NCBI RefSeq assembly: GCF_001044235.1
Contig: NZ_JYNL01000020.1
Coordinates: 551,111 to 615,110 of the forward strand
From: Mycolicibacterium chlorophenolicum
Lineage (GTDB): Bacteria; Actinomycetota; Actinomycetes; Mycobacteriales; Mycobacteriaceae
Reading direction: 5' to 3'
DNA: 64,000 nt
Each line of letters opens with the position of its first letter. Within the stretch, counting starts at the first letter, position 1. The notes under the pieces are model-generated. The model was not told the origin of the DNA. It saw nothing but the letters and a program-made list of their open reading frames with translations, and searched no databases. The position numbers and the translations under genes are program-made. Positions 8,508 through 19,329 of this stretch are shown here, one piece after another.

Positions 8508-9094
8508 CCGAACGCTTAGGATCGACGGCGAACCGAGCGAAAGACGAGCCCGTGAACCACCCCGCACGCGACCGCTCCGACGGCGAGGACACCTCGACGC
8601 GGCACCGGATCCTGGTGGCGACCGCAGAGGTGCTCGGCCGCAGCGGACAGACCAAACTGAGCCTGTCGGAGGTCGCGCTGCAGGCCGGGGTGTCCCGCCC
8701 GACGCTGTACCGCTGGTTCGCCGACAAACAGGAATTGTTGACCGCCTTCGGCATCTACGAGCGCGACATGTTCGAGACGGGGATCGCCAAGGCCACCGCC
8801 GGGCTGCGGGGCAACGACCGGGTGGACGCCGCGATGCGGTTCATCGTCGACTACCAGCAGTCCTACTCCGGGGTGCGACTGGTCGACATCGAACCCGAGG
8901 TGGTGATCGGCCGGCTGGCCCACATCATCCCGGCGATGCGCGGGCAGCTCGAGAAGCTGCTGCCCGGCCCGAACGGCGCGGTCAAGGCCGCGACCGCGGT
9001 GCGCGTGGCCGTATCGCACTACATCGTGCGCAGCGACGACGCCGACCAGTTCCTCGCCCAGCTGCGCCACTGCGTGGGCATCAGAAACAGCTGA
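8504..9094 (+). CDS. TetR family transcriptional regulator
   Basis: A 196-aa regulator. The helix-turn-helix lies at about residues 50-75 (LSEVALQAGVSRPTLYRWFA), preceded by a charged, poorly conserved leader of about 30 residues. The C-terminal half is the ligand-binding helical domain, with nothing to name the ligand. The GTG start overlaps the phosphotransferase stop (GTGA) and has GAGGAG 6-7 nt upstream. As the only regulator in the cluster it is the natural candidate to bind the GCTTTACAA elements at 4529 and 7356; that is inference. Confidence 0.88.
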   Translation: MTERLGSTANRAKDEPVNHPARDRSDGEDTSTRHRILVATAEVLGRSGQTKLSLSEVALQAGVSRPTLYRWFADKQELLTAFGIYERDMFETGIAKATAGLRGNDRVDAAMRFIVDYQQSYSGVRLVDIEPEVVIGRLAHIIPAMRGQLEKLLPGPNGAVKAATAVRVAVSHYIVRSDDADQFLAQLRHCVGIRNS

Positions 9095-9109
9095 CGGGCG
9101 AGGAGGAAC

Positions 9110-10225
9110 TCAGCCCTGCGCGGCCAATTGCCCACAGGCGGCGGCGATTTCGCGCCCACGGGTGTCACGCACGGTGCAGGACACGCCGCGCTCGCGCACC
9201 CGGCGGACGAACTCCCGCTCGGCCGGTTTGGGACTGGCGTCCCACTCGCTGCCCGGTGTCGGGTTCAGCGGGATGACGTTGACGTGCGCCAGCGGCCCCA
9301 GCGCGCCGTGCAGCTTCTTGCCGAGCAGGTCGGCCCGCCACGGCTGGTCGTTGACGTCACGGATGAGCGCGTATTCGATCGACACGCGCCGGCCCGTCGC
9401 GTCGGCGTAGTACCGCGCCGCGTCGAGCGCCTCGCTGACCTTCCACCGGTTGTTCACCGGGACGAGCGTGTCGCGCAGTTCGTCGTCGGGCGCGTGCAGC
9501 GACAGGGCGAGGGTCACATTGAGCTTCTCGTCGGCCAGCTTGCGGATCGCCGGCGCCAACCCCACCGTCGACACCGTCACCGAGCGGGCGGAGATGCCGA
9601 AGCCCGCCGGCGGCGCCGCCGTGATCCGCCGCACCGCGGCCACCACGCGGTTGTAGTTGGCGAGCGGCTCCCCCATGCCCATGAACACGATGTTGGACAG
9701 CCGCGACCCGTCGCGGTCGCGCAGTTCGGCCGCCGCGGAGCGGACCTGCTCGAGGATCTCGGCGGTCGACAGGTTGCGCGTCAACCCGGCCTGACCCGTC
9801 GCACAGAACGGGCAGGCCATCCCGCAGCCGGCCTGGGAGGAGATGCACACCGTGTTGCGGTCCGGGTACCGCATCAGCACCGACTCGAACGACGTCTGGT
9901 CCATCGCGCGCCACAGCACCTTGCGGGTCTCGCCGGCGTCGCACTCGATCTCGCGGGCAGCCCCGAACAGCGTCGGGAACAACGCCTGACCCACCTGCTC
10001 GCGCACCGCGGCGGGCAGGTCGGTCATCTGCGTGGGATCGGCGATCAACCGCCCGTAGTACTGGTTGGCCAGCTGCTTGCCGCGAAACGCGGGCAGGCCG
10101 AGTTCGGCGACGGCAGCGGCGCGGCCGGCGTCGTCGAGATCGGCGAAATGCCGCGGCGGCATCGCGCGGCGCGGGGCATCGAAGACGAGGGGCACGGCAG
10201 GCTTGGCCCCGGAGGATTCAGGCAT
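9110..10225 (-). CDS. rlmN: Dual-specificity 23S rRNA A2503 / tRNA A37 C2-methyltransferase RlmN
   Basis: A 371-aa radical-SAM methylase. The CxxxCxxC iron-sulfur motif is CGMACPFC (about residues 132-139), followed by ATGQAG. The second reaction Cys, which forms the methylated enzyme intermediate, lies near the C-terminus in [10 protein letters not shown]. It methylates C2 of adenosine 2503 in 23S rRNA and usually A37 of some tRNAs, tuning decoding fidelity. Length and order (next to cdsA, frr, pyrH) match mycobacteria. It follows cdsA by 16 nt and is the last gene of that leftward group. Confidence 0.96.
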   Translation of the reverse strand: MPESSGAKPAVPLVFDAPRRAMPPRHFADLDDAGRAAAVAELGLPAFRGKQLANQYYGRLIADPTQMTDLPAAVREQVGQALFPTLFGAAREIECDAGETRKVLWRAMDQTSFESVLMRYPDRNTVCISSQAGCGMACPFCATGQAGLTRNLSTAEILEQVRSAAAELRDRDGSRLSNIVFMGMGEPLANYNRVVAAVRRITAAPPAGFGISARSVTVSTVGLAPAIRKLADEKLNVTLALSLHAPDDELRDTLVPVNNRWKVSEALDAARYYADATGRRVSIEYALIRDVNDQPWRADLLGKKLHGALGPLAHVNVIPLNPTPGSEWDASPKPAEREFVRRVRERGVSCTVRDTRGREIAAACGQLAAQG

Positions 10226-10241
10226 GAGTACCGCCAGTATC

Positions 10242-11123
10242 TCAGGCCAGCAGGGTGAGCACGATCCATCCGGCGACAGCCGAGGGCAGCATGGCGTCGA
10301 TGCGGTCCATCAGACCGCCGTGGCCGGGCAGCAGCGTGCCCATGTCTTTGATGCCCAGATCGCGCTTGACCTGGGATTCCACCAGGTCACCGCACACTCC
10401 GGTGATCACCAGCATCAGGCCGAGCGGCACGCCGACCCACCCCGGCTTGTCGAGCAGGAACGTGACCGAGAGCACGGCGGCGGTGACACCGAAGACCAGC
10501 GATCCGCCCAGGCCCTCCCACGATTTCTTGGGGCTGATGGCGGGGGCCATCAGGTGCTTGCCGAACAGCACCCCGGCGACATACCCCCCGATGTCGGCGA
10601 AGACGACCGTCGCGATCACCGTGAACACCCGCACGCCGCCGTGGTCGGCGAAGATGAGCAGCGCGGTGAACGCCCCGAACATCGGCACCCAGGTCGCCAG
10701 CAGGACGGTCGCGGCGATGTCGCGCAGATAGTTCACCGGCTGGCGGGTCAGCCCCTGACCGAGCAGCCGCCACACCATGCAGACCACGACGGTGCCGCCG
10801 TAGGCGCCGAGCAGTCCCGCCGTCCCGAACGGCCACGTCAGCCAGATCATCGCCTGGCCGCCGACCAGCAGCGGGATGGTGGGCAGCGCGTAGCCGTGCT
10901 CGCCGAGCCGCCGAATCACCTCGTGGGTGGCGATCGCCATGGCCGCCGCCAGCAGCGGAAGCCACCAGATCGGCGCGAACAGCAGGATGCCGATCGCCAT
11001 GGCGCCGAGCACCACACCGACGCCGATGGCGGCGGGCAGGTTGCGGCCGGCGCGGGATTTCTTCTCCGTCGGCGGTTCGCCGACCGGTTTGTCTGGCACG
11101 GGAGTCGATTGCTGGTCGGTCAT
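10242..11123 (-). CDS. cdsA: Phosphatidate cytidylyltransferase CdsA
   Basis: A 293-aa integral membrane enzyme that makes CDP-diacylglycerol from phosphatidic acid and CTP, the precursor of phosphatidylinositol, cardiolipin and phosphatidylethanolamine. About eight hydrophobic segments are visible. The C-terminal signature is intact: [16 protein letters not shown], then [14 protein letters not shown] and [16 protein letters not shown]. The first 30 residues are polar and rich in Pro and Lys, so the N-terminus is cytosolic. It starts 2 nt after the frr stop, giving a coupled pyrH-frr-cdsA-rlmN transcription unit. Confidence 0.96.
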   Translation of the reverse strand: MTDQQSTPVPDKPVGEPPTEKKSRAGRNLPAAIGVGVVLGAMAIGILLFAPIWWLPLLAAAMAIATHEVIRRLGEHGYALPTIPLLVGGQAMIWLTWPFGTAGLLGAYGGTVVVCMVWRLLGQGLTRQPVNYLRDIAATVLLATWVPMFGAFTALLIFADHGGVRVFTVIATVVFADIGGYVAGVLFGKHLMAPAISPKKSWEGLGGSLVFGVTAAVLSVTFLLDKPGWVGVPLGLMLVITGVCGDLVESQVKRDLGIKDMGTLLPGHGGLMDRIDAMLPSAVAGWIVLTLLA

Positions 11124-11125
11124 CC

Positions 11126-11683
11126 TCAGACCTCCAGCAGTTCGCCTTCCTTGTGCTTGACCAAGTCGTCGATCTGCGTCGTGTACTGCGCGGTGGTCTT
11201 GTCGAGATCCTTCTCCGCCCGAGTGACCTCGTCCTCGCCCGCTTCGCCGTCCTTCTTGATGCGGGTCAGCTCCTCCATCGCCTTGCGGCGGATGTTGCGC
11301 ACCGACACCTTCGCGTCCTCACCCTTTGACTTGGCCTGCTTGACCAGGTCGCGCCGCCGTTCTTCGGTCAGCTGCGGGATCGACACCCGGATGATGTTGC
11401 CGTCGTTGGTCGGGTTGACCCCCAGGTCCGAATTGCGGATCGCGTCCTCGATGTTGCGCAGCTGGTTGGCCTCATAGGGCTTGATCACCACCATCCGCGC
11501 CTCGGGGACGTTGATGCTGGACAGCTGGGTGATGGGGGTGGCGGCACCGTAGTAGTCGACGTGGATGCGGTTGAACATGCCGGGGTTGGCGCGCCCGGTG
11601 CGAATCGACGCCAGGTCGTCCCGCGCCACCGACACGGCCTTCTCCATCTTCTCCTCGGCATCGAAGAGCGTCTCGTCGATCAC
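11126..11683 (-). CDS. frr: Ribosome recycling factor
   Basis: A 185-aa protein, the exact family length. It opens with the long helix [20 protein letters not shown] and has the [10 protein letters not shown] and [13 protein letters not shown] segments typical of RRF. Together with EF-G it splits the post-termination ribosome. It lies 71 nt downstream of pyrH and 2 nt before cdsA, the usual bacterial order pyrH-frr-cdsA. Confidence 0.98.
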   Translation of the reverse strand: MIDETLFDAEEKMEKAVSVARDDLASIRTGRANPGMFNRIHVDYYGAATPITQLSSINVPEARMVVIKPYEANQLRNIEDAIRNSDLGVNPTNDGNIIRVSIPQLTEERRRDLVKQAKSKGEDAKVSVRNIRRKAMEELTRIKKDGEAGEDEVTRAEKDLDKTTAQYTTQIDDLVKHKEGELLEV

Positions 11684-11754
11684 CTAGGTCTTCTCCCGTC
11701 GCTTCGCTCGCATGCCCTCTCCCGTCACTGTCGCCGGCTCCCCCGCGGTTGCCC

Positions 11755-12507
11755 TCAGGTGGTGACCAGTGTGCCGATCTTCTCACCTGCCACGGCACGG
11801 GCGATATTGCCATCCGTGAGCAGGTTGAACACCAGGATCGGCATTCCGTTGTCCATGCAGAGGCTGAACGCGGTGGCATCGGCCACCTTGAGGCCGCGGT
11901 CGATGACCTCGCGGTGACTGATCGCGGTGAGCAGTTCGGCGTCGGGCTCGAGGCGCGGGTCGGCGGTGAAGACACCGTCGACGGCCTTGGCCATCAACAC
12001 CACCTCCGCCCCGATCTCCAGCGCGCGCTGAGCGGCGGTGGTGTCGGTGGAGAAATACGGCAGACCCATGCCGGCGCCGAAGATGACCACGCGCCCCTTC
12101 TCCAGATGCCGCTGGGCGCGCAACGGGATGTACGGCTCGGCCACCTGACCCATCGTGATGGCGGTCTGGACGCGCGTCTGAATGCCCTCCTTCTCCAGGA
12201 AGTCTTGCAGCGCAAGGCTGTTCATGACCGTGCCGAGCATGCCCATGTAATCCGAGCGGGTGCGCTCCATACCGCGCTGCTGCAGTTGGGCGCCGCGGAA
12301 GAAGTTGCCGCCGCCGATGACGACGGCCACCTGGACGCCGCTGCGCACCACCTCGGCGATCTGGCGTGCCACCAGGGCGACGACGTCGGGGTCCAGACCG
12401 ACCTGGCCCCCACCAAACATCTCCCCGCCGAGTTTGAGCAGCACGCGGGTGTAGGCGGGCCGGATCGACGACGCGTTCTCCCCGTTGCTGCTGGTGCCTT
12501 CCGCCAT
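11755..12507 (-). CDS. pyrH: Uridylate kinase PyrH
   Basis: A 250-aa amino-acid-kinase-fold enzyme that phosphorylates UMP to UDP. Recognisable parts are the N-terminal strand [13 protein letters not shown], the IGGGNFFRG loop and the acceptor-site [21 protein letters not shown]. The first 16 residues are an extension common in actinobacteria. It heads the leftward pyrH-frr-cdsA-rlmN group. The 110-nt gap to the disrupted methyltransferase probably carries its promoter, though I cannot pick out clear boxes. Confidence 0.97.
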   Translation of the reverse strand: MAEGTSSNGENASSIRPAYTRVLLKLGGEMFGGGQVGLDPDVVALVARQIAEVVRSGVQVAVVIGGGNFFRGAQLQQRGMERTRSDYMGMLGTVMNSLALQDFLEKEGIQTRVQTAITMGQVAEPYIPLRAQRHLEKGRVVIFGAGMGLPYFSTDTTAAQRALEIGAEVVLMAKAVDGVFTADPRLEPDAELLTAISHREVIDRGLKVADATAFSLCMDNGMPILVFNLLTDGNIARAVAGEKIGTLVTT

Positions 12508-12570
12508 CCGACTCCTTCGGGGTCTCGCATAGATTCGCCGTCCCCGCGAGTGCCGCGGACGGCTGCCCTA

Positions 12571-13774
<1,204 letters not shown>

Positions 13775-13795
13775 ACTCCGCGAAGAAGCTGCCCG

Positions 13796-14773
13796 TCACC
13801 GGGCAACGGGGATCTCGCTCCTGCTCGACCAGGACTGCCACGCACTGCCGACGATGTCATCGAGGTCGTGCCGGGATTGCCAACCCAATCCGGCCCGGAT
13901 CTTCGCGGCGTCCGCCACCACCGCCGGGGAATCGCCGGCCCGAGGCGGCCGCACATCCCAGTCGAAATCCCGTCCGGTGATGCGCCGTGCGGTGTGCATC
14001 ACCTCCAGCACGCTCGTCCCCGACCCGGTGCCGATGTTGTAGATCGCCGATGGAGCACCGGAACTCATCCCCCGAACCGCCGCGGCGTGCGCGTCGGCGA
14101 CGTCGGCGACGTGGATGTAGTCACGGATGCACGTGCCGTCGCGGGTCGGATACTCATCGCCGAAGATCTGCGGCGGGACGCCGGAACAGATCGCCCGGAA
14201 CACCCTCGGGATCAGATTGTTCTCTCCCCGGTCGGCCAGAGCGGGGTCGGCGGCGCCCGCCACGTTGAAGTACCGCAGTGCGACCCAGTCGAGCGCGGTC
14301 GCGGCGGCCACATCCCGGATCATCTGCTCGCACATCAGCTTGGTCCAGCCGTACGGCGATGCCGGCGCCGTGACCGCCTGCTCGTCCACCAGGTCACCCG
14401 TCGGCGCCCCGTAGACGGCCGCACTGGACGAGAACAGGATCTTGCCGACGCCCGCCTGCGCCATCGCGGACAGCACGCTGTGCATACCGATGACGTTCTC
14501 CCGGTAGTACATCAGCGGTTCGGCGACGGATTGCTCGACGGCCTTCTTCGCCGCGACGTGAACGACGAGTTCGCACCCGTGCGCGCGCAGGTTCTCGGCC
14601 ACCCGCTCGGTGTCGAGCACCGAACAGACGAACAACGGGGTGTCATCGGTCAACCGGTCCGGTGTCCCCGTCGACAGGTCGTCGATCACTGCCACGTCAT
14701 GCCCGTCGCGCCGCAACGCCAGCACCACGTGCGCCCCGATGTACCCGGCGCCTCCCGTCACCACGATCCTCAT
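13796..14773 (-). CDS. galE: UDP-glucose 4-epimerase GalE
   Basis: A 325-aa extended SDR. NAD-binding GGAGYIGAH lies at residues 7-15, the SSSAAVYG strand carries the catalytic Ser, and the YxxxK pair is in YGWTKLMCEQM. RYFNVAGA and RDYIHVADVADAH are GalE/sugar-epimerase signatures. It should interconvert UDP-glucose and UDP-galactose, feeding galactan or exopolysaccharide synthesis; other NDP-sugar epimerases share these motifs. It starts 15 nt after the response-regulator stop and is probably co-transcribed with it. The sugar-phosphate transferase at 23331 may use its products. Confidence 0.88.
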   Translation of the reverse strand: MRIVVTGGAGYIGAHVVLALRRDGHDVAVIDDLSTGTPDRLTDDTPLFVCSVLDTERVAENLRAHGCELVVHVAAKKAVEQSVAEPLMYYRENVIGMHSVLSAMAQAGVGKILFSSSAAVYGAPTGDLVDEQAVTAPASPYGWTKLMCEQMIRDVAAATALDWVALRYFNVAGAADPALADRGENNLIPRVFRAICSGVPPQIFGDEYPTRDGTCIRDYIHVADVADAHAAAVRGMSSGAPSAIYNIGTGSGTSVLEVMHTARRITGRDFDWDVRPPRAGDSPAVVADAAKIRAGLGWQSRHDLDDIVGSAWQSWSSRSEIPVAR

Positions 14774-14788
14774 CGGGCCCCCTCCCGG

Positions 14789-15469
14789 TTACAGGTCGCC
14801 GACCCTCAGCAGGCCGTCCTGGAGCGCGCGGGCGATCAGGGCGGCCTTTGTCGGCGCCGCCCTCCCCACCGACGCGTACTTGGCGCGCACTCGCTGCAGG
14901 TGCGTCCGCACCGTCGATGGCTCGATGCGCAGCGCTTCGGCGACGCCCTCGATGCTGCCGTTCCGGAACCAGGCGACGAGGACCTCACGCTCGCGGTGAC
15001 TCAGTCCCGGCCGGCCCAGCCGCTTGTGGTTGAGCAACGCCCGACCCATCCGCGGCGCGACATAGGGAAGTTGTCGATGCGCGGAGTTGAGCGCCTCGAT
15101 CAGGTACTGACAGGCCTCGGACTTGATCACGTAACTGGCCGCCCCGAGGTCGAGGCTCGTGAGGATGACTTCGTCGTTGGCCAACTCGGTGTACACCACG
15201 ACCCGATGACCGCTGCCGGTGATCTTGGCCAGCGACTCGAAGTCCGGCCCTTGCCGGTCGACGTCCACGTCGAACAACACGACGTCGACGGTGCCCGCGC
15301 GCTCCGGGTGGGCGGCGAAGAACTGGTCGGGACTGCCGTAGCACTCGCCGATCCGTATTCGGTTTCCCGACTTGGCCACAAGAGGCTTGACGCCGGCGTG
15401 GGCGATGACGTTCGAGTCGATGACGGCGACCGATATCGCGGTCCGACGAGTGTCTGTTGCGTACACCAT
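14789..15469 (-). CDS. LuxR/NarL-type response regulator
   Basis: About 226 aa. The N-terminal half resembles a receiver domain: VAVIDSN at the first strand, VVLFDVDVD with the likely phospho-Asp, VVVYTE and the YVIKSEA Lys. Only one acidic residue is present where canonical receivers have two, so phosphorylation may be altered. The C-terminal LuxR HTH is LSHREREVLVAWFRNGSIEG to STVRTHLQRVRAKY. No histidine kinase is adjacent. An ATG at 15475 also exists, but a GAGGGGG site at 15477-15483 is 1 nt from that start and 7 nt from the ATG at 15469, favouring 15469. Confidence 0.82.
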   Translation of the reverse strand: MVYATDTRRTAISVAVIDSNVIAHAGVKPLVAKSGNRIRIGECYGSPDQFFAAHPERAGTVDVVLFDVDVDRQGPDFESLAKITGSGHRVVVYTELANDEVILTSLDLGAASYVIKSEACQYLIEALNSAHRQLPYVAPRMGRALLNHKRLGRPGLSHREREVLVAWFRNGSIEGVAEALRIEPSTVRTHLQRVRAKYASVGRAAPTKAALIARALQDGLLRVGDL

Positions 15470-15475
15470 TTTCAT

Positions 15476-15777
15476 TCCCCCTCGAGCGGTGCCAGGATTC
15501 CCTCACCTAAGTTCGCCATCAATATCAATGGCAAACTTTTCATCGTTCTGGGCGGTTCGGCGAGCGGATTGCTCCCATGGTGGCACCTCACAGTTCCAGC
15601 AGCACAAGAAACAGGCTTTTTGGCTGCTGACGCCTACTCTCCCTATGTGGGACCAGGAAAGTCAAGAGTCTTTTCTCGCCGCGAAAACGCGCAGTGACAC
15701 GTGTATTTAGCAATGCAAATACATGTCGCTGAAACTGTGAGTCGGGTGAACGGTCAGCCCGGTGGCGCCAGAAGTTC
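15476..15777. other. 302-bp intergenic region, AT-richer than its surroundings
   Basis: No plausible gene on either strand. It holds the upstream region of the response regulator, with a small inverted repeat GCCAT-CAATATCA-ATGGC at about 15518-15535, runs of T and A, and the stem-loop at 15699-15726. The base composition is visibly lower in GC than the flanking genes. Confidence 0.6.
15699..15726. terminator. Stem-loop after the amine oxidase gene, candidate terminator or operator
   Basis: ACGTGTATTT (15699-15708) pairs with AAATACATGT (15717-15726) around AGCAATGC, with one G-T pair. It lies 52-79 nt beyond the amine oxidase stop codon. There is no T tract on the transcribed strand, so it is not a classic intrinsic terminator; a palindromic protein site upstream of the response regulator is the alternative. 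Confidence 0.4.
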
Positions 15778-17793
15778 TCAGGACTCCTTCGCGCGTTCCG
15801 CGACCGGCAGCCCGGCATGGTTCGCATGGCAGGCCTTCGGCGGTGACGGCGGAAGGTCCAGCGCCGGGTTGCCGTCGAAGAAGCCGATCGGTTTGAGGTG
15901 GAAGCCGGTGTAGGCGCACGGCATCACCGGCCAGTCCTCCGGACGCACGACATGGTGTGCCCCCAGCGTGTACCAGAGCACGACGTCGGTGTCCTCCAGC
16001 GGGGCGTCGTCGGCGACGAACTCCGGCAGACCCTGCATGTCGGCCGACTGGTACATGTAGTCGCCGGCGGCGAACATCTCCTTCGGGTCGTACCGGGTCA
16101 CCCACAGGTTGTGCTGCACGAACCGGGCGCGGTCGTAGATGTGGGAACCCTCCTGCACCATCACCGGCACGATGTCCTTGGGCACCAGCTTGTAGGCCAC
16201 CGGGCTACCCAGTTCGTTCACCTTCGACGGGTTCGTCACCTTCCAGTACCGGCCGGTCGACCAGTTCCAGTCCCGCGCCCCTTCGGCTTCGGACCCCACC
16301 AGCGTGTCCTGCACGATCCACGCGTTGCGGTGCGGGTTGAGCGCCGGATCCGGTTCGGGAATCGAATCCACCTCGTACACGCTGTTGTTCGGCCCGTCGA
16401 CGCTCATGTCGAGCCGGAAGTTGAAGAAGTGCTGATGGTTCGGGCCGTAGATGCCCGGCGCCACCAACTTGCCCCAGCGTGGCGACTCCCCGTCGAGAAC
16501 CGCCCCGGTCGTCAACACCCCCGACAGCTTCACCTCCACCTCGATCGAGGCGTCGTTGTAGAAGTACCAGAAGAAGCCGTACTCGTAGTTGCCGACGGTG
16601 CAGATCATCGAGATGACCAGCCGGCGCGATCGCCGGACCTCCACTTCCTCGGTGCGGAAGTCGGTGTGCTTCCAGGAGATCCCGTAGTCCTCCTCGTGCA
16701 TGCAGATCGCGTTCGGGATGGTCACCGCGTTGCCACTGGAGTCGTTCACCGTGCCGTCGAAGTAGTGAATCTCGCCCAGACAGTCACATCCCAGGGTCAG
16801 CGGGTTGGCCGAGAAGCCCATGCCCACCTCACCCATGTCGAAGACGTTCTTGTTCCAGTGCGTGGGCGACGTGTCGCCGTAGGGCACCACCATCTCCGAC
16901 AGCGAGCCCCGGTACAGGATCGGACGGGTCTGCCCGCGGTCGGTGTAGGTCACCTCGTGCACCGTGACACCTTCGCGCGGATTGAACCCGATGCGCAGGG
17001 ACCACTTCTGCCACGTCACGTTCCATCCGTCGACGGTGAAGCTGGGCCCGTCGGGCTGGGTGATCTCGATCGGCTTGACGTCGGGACGGAACTCGGTGAA
17101 CGCCGGCCGGTTGTTCGGGTCGAACATGAACTCCTCGGAGTAGTTGCCCGCGGTCGGCGGCAGCGGCACCACGCCGTGGTCCTCGACGTCGATCACCACC
17201 ATGGCGTCGAGGTCGAAGGTGACGATCAGGCCTTCGACGGGACGGGCGTACCCGTGCTCCGACGGTGCCGCCCGCATGAACGTCAGCGGCCGGCAGATCA
17301 GCGGCGAGTTGTCGTAGTGGTCCTGACCGCCGTAGTAGCCGGCCGGCCACGGGTCGATCATCGCCAGGCTGAAATCGGTGACGCCCCGTCTGCGCATCGC
17401 CTCCTGCCACCGCGGATCCTCCCGGACCTTCTCCTCCACCCCCGTCATGTGCTCGACGAGGTAGGAGGGGAAGCGGCCGGGAATGGGCGTCCACGACTCG
17501 ATCACGCGCGCCCCGAGGTCCACGACGGCCTCGTAGATCATCTTGGCCGCGGCGTCGTACATCGTCGCGAAAGCACACCGCGCAACATCCGCCCCGACGA
17601 ACGTGAGCGACGCCGTCTTCGCCGGCTCGGCCAGATAGATCATCACGAACTTCATAGTGGGGGTGGCGAATTCGCTCGCCATGATCACGGCCGCGGCGGC
17701 TTCGATCTCGGCCCCGGTGAGCGGGTCGAGGGGGTACTGGCCGGACATGCCGGCCGCTTCCGCACCGGGTGTGCGGGTGTCCTCCATCGTCAC
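15778..17793 (-). CDS. Copper-containing primary amine oxidase
   Basis: About 671 aa, normal for quinone-cofactor amine oxidases. The cofactor motif TVGNYEYG fits T-x-x-N-Y-[D/E], whose Tyr self-processes to topaquinone. Copper ligands fit the HxH pair in GPNHQHFFNF and a later His in VQHNLWVTRYDP. The enzyme oxidatively deaminates a primary amine to aldehyde, ammonia and hydrogen peroxide. No signal peptide is evident, so it is likely cytosolic. GTG 17793 gives a GTGA overlap with the permease stop; ATG at 17787 is the alternative start. The linked permease is a plausible importer of the substrate. Confidence 0.93.
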   Translation of the reverse strand: MTMEDTRTPGAEAAGMSGQYPLDPLTGAEIEAAAAVIMASEFATPTMKFVMIYLAEPAKTASLTFVGADVARCAFATMYDAAAKMIYEAVVDLGARVIESWTPIPGRFPSYLVEHMTGVEEKVREDPRWQEAMRRRGVTDFSLAMIDPWPAGYYGGQDHYDNSPLICRPLTFMRAAPSEHGYARPVEGLIVTFDLDAMVVIDVEDHGVVPLPPTAGNYSEEFMFDPNNRPAFTEFRPDVKPIEITQPDGPSFTVDGWNVTWQKWSLRIGFNPREGVTVHEVTYTDRGQTRPILYRGSLSEMVVPYGDTSPTHWNKNVFDMGEVGMGFSANPLTLGCDCLGEIHYFDGTVNDSSGNAVTIPNAICMHEEDYGISWKHTDFRTEEVEVRRSRRLVISMICTVGNYEYGFFWYFYNDASIEVEVKLSGVLTTGAVLDGESPRWGKLVAPGIYGPNHQHFFNFRLDMSVDGPNNSVYEVDSIPEPDPALNPHRNAWIVQDTLVGSEAEGARDWNWSTGRYWKVTNPSKVNELGSPVAYKLVPKDIVPVMVQEGSHIYDRARFVQHNLWVTRYDPKEMFAAGDYMYQSADMQGLPEFVADDAPLEDTDVVLWYTLGAHHVVRPEDWPVMPCAYTGFHLKPIGFFDGNPALDLPPSPPKACHANHAGLPVAERAKES

Positions 17794-19307
17794 TTGTCGG
17801 TTCCCTCTGCTTCCTTGTCGCTGCCGGTGAGATCGAAGACGGCCAGGTGGGCCAGCGCGTCTTCCTGGGAGACCTTGTGCGCCGAGCGGCGCCCGAAGAT
17901 GTAGACGGTCAGGCCGAGCGCGAACATGCCGAGGCTGATGCCGCCGACCCACGTCATCCACGTCGCGGTGGGCACGTCGATCCACGGCGTGACGAACGAG
18001 TAGTACACGCCGCCGATGGTGCCGACAGTGCCGACGGCAACGGTGATCCACACGCCGGTCATCCCGCCCGGGATGCGCCAGAACTGTTCGTCGGCGTAGC
18101 GGTCGGCGTACTTGCGGCGGGCGATGATCACCGGGAACAGGAAGAAGAACCCGGACAGCAGCCACACCGTCGACAGCCCGCCCTGCAGGTAGATCGTGAC
18201 GTTGGCCATGCTGCTCTGCGAGTAGAGCCCGACCAGGATCAGCGACGAGATGACGCCCTGGATCAGGATGGCGGTCACCGGGTTGCGGGTGCGCGGGTTC
18301 AGATGGGTGAACAGGCGCGGCAGGTGCCGCTCGAGACCCGAGACGAAGATGAGTCGGGAGTAGGCCACCTGATAGGTCATCAACGCGACGATGATGATGA
18401 ACGCCAGCACGATGGCGCACACCTCCATCAAGCCGGGGAAGCCCGCGACGTCGAGCATGCCGATGACACCGGTGACGGGGTCGATCTGGTCGGTGGGCAG
18501 CGCCATCATGGTGCCGAGGGTGGTCAGCAGGTAGATGGCGACGAGCGCGGCCGACCCCCACAGGATCATCTTCGGACCGCTCTTGCGCACCGAGAGGAAC
18601 TCCGCGCCCATGTTGTAGGGCGTCTCGACGCCGAGCAGGTACAGCAGCACGGTGCCGTAGAGGAAGCCGGCGACGGCGAAGTTGGGGATGGTGGCCTCGG
18701 CCCAGCTGAACGGGGTCGCCGACCCGTTCTTGACCGCGAACAGCAGGCCGGAGATGAAGATCGTCAGCGTCAGCAGCCCGTACACGACGAAGACGATGTT
18801 CATGATGCGTTGGCTCGCAGCCAGTTTCGCCAACGCGAGACCGATCACCGTCCACAGGATCACCAGCTGCAGGATGATGCTCGTGGTCAGGCCGAGCTCG
18901 GCGTGGAAGGCCAGCAACAGGAACTGCAGCACCACCGCGGGCGAGGACGCGGCGTTGAGGATCACCGGCACCCAGGACAGGTAGCCGCCGATGAAGCCCC
19001 ACGTCTCCCCCATCGTGCGGGTCGCCCAGATGTACACCCCGCCCTGCCCCGGCCACAGATTGCCGAGCTCGACGACGGCCATGCCGGCGGGGATCAGGAA
19101 CGTGAGGATGCCGAGCACCCACATGGGGATCGCCGTCCAGCCACCGGCCGCCATCACCGACGAACCGGTGACCCAGCAGATGATGAAGACGTATGCCGCG
19201 GTCAGACCGAAGGTGGTCATCACCTTGGGCAGGATCTGCTCGGGGACCAGCTCGGTGGTCATGAGCGTGTCGCGACCGGCAGGCGGCGCGGGCTCTGTCT
19301 GTGTCAT
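17790..19307 (-). CDS. APC superfamily amino acid/amine permease
   Basis: A 505-aa transporter with about 12 hydrophobic segments. The first membrane helices have the APC pattern (AAGGWTAIPMWVLGILTFLI and WPGQGGVYIWATRTMG). It ends in a polar cytosolic tail. It imports an amino acid, polyamine or other amine; being coupled to an amine oxidase by GTGA argues for an amine. The ATG at 19307 follows GGGAG at good spacing; a GTG four codons earlier (19319) is possible. It lies 22 nt after the ABC ATPase gene, so it probably belongs to that operon. Confidence 0.9.
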   Translation of the reverse strand: MTQTEPAPPAGRDTLMTTELVPEQILPKVMTTFGLTAAYVFIICWVTGSSVMAAGGWTAIPMWVLGILTFLIPAGMAVVELGNLWPGQGGVYIWATRTMGETWGFIGGYLSWVPVILNAASSPAVVLQFLLLAFHAELGLTTSIILQLVILWTVIGLALAKLAASQRIMNIVFVVYGLLTLTIFISGLLFAVKNGSATPFSWAEATIPNFAVAGFLYGTVLLYLLGVETPYNMGAEFLSVRKSGPKMILWGSAALVAIYLLTTLGTMMALPTDQIDPVTGVIGMLDVAGFPGLMEVCAIVLAFIIIVALMTYQVAYSRLIFVSGLERHLPRLFTHLNPRTRNPVTAILIQGVISSLILVGLYSQSSMANVTIYLQGGLSTVWLLSGFFFLFPVIIARRKYADRYADEQFWRIPGGMTGVWITVAVGTVGTIGGVYYSFVTPWIDVPTATWMTWVGGISLGMFALGLTVYIFGRRSAHKVSQEDALAHLAVFDLTGSDKEAEGTDK

Positions 19308-19329
19308 GCCTTCTCCCACATCTGTTGTG

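Noticed and set aside
15778..19122. A single long frame covering permease shadow and the amine oxidase, apparently a fusion
   Set aside because: The first 440 codons are out of frame with the permease; the real permease and oxidase are separate genes with a GTGA overlap.
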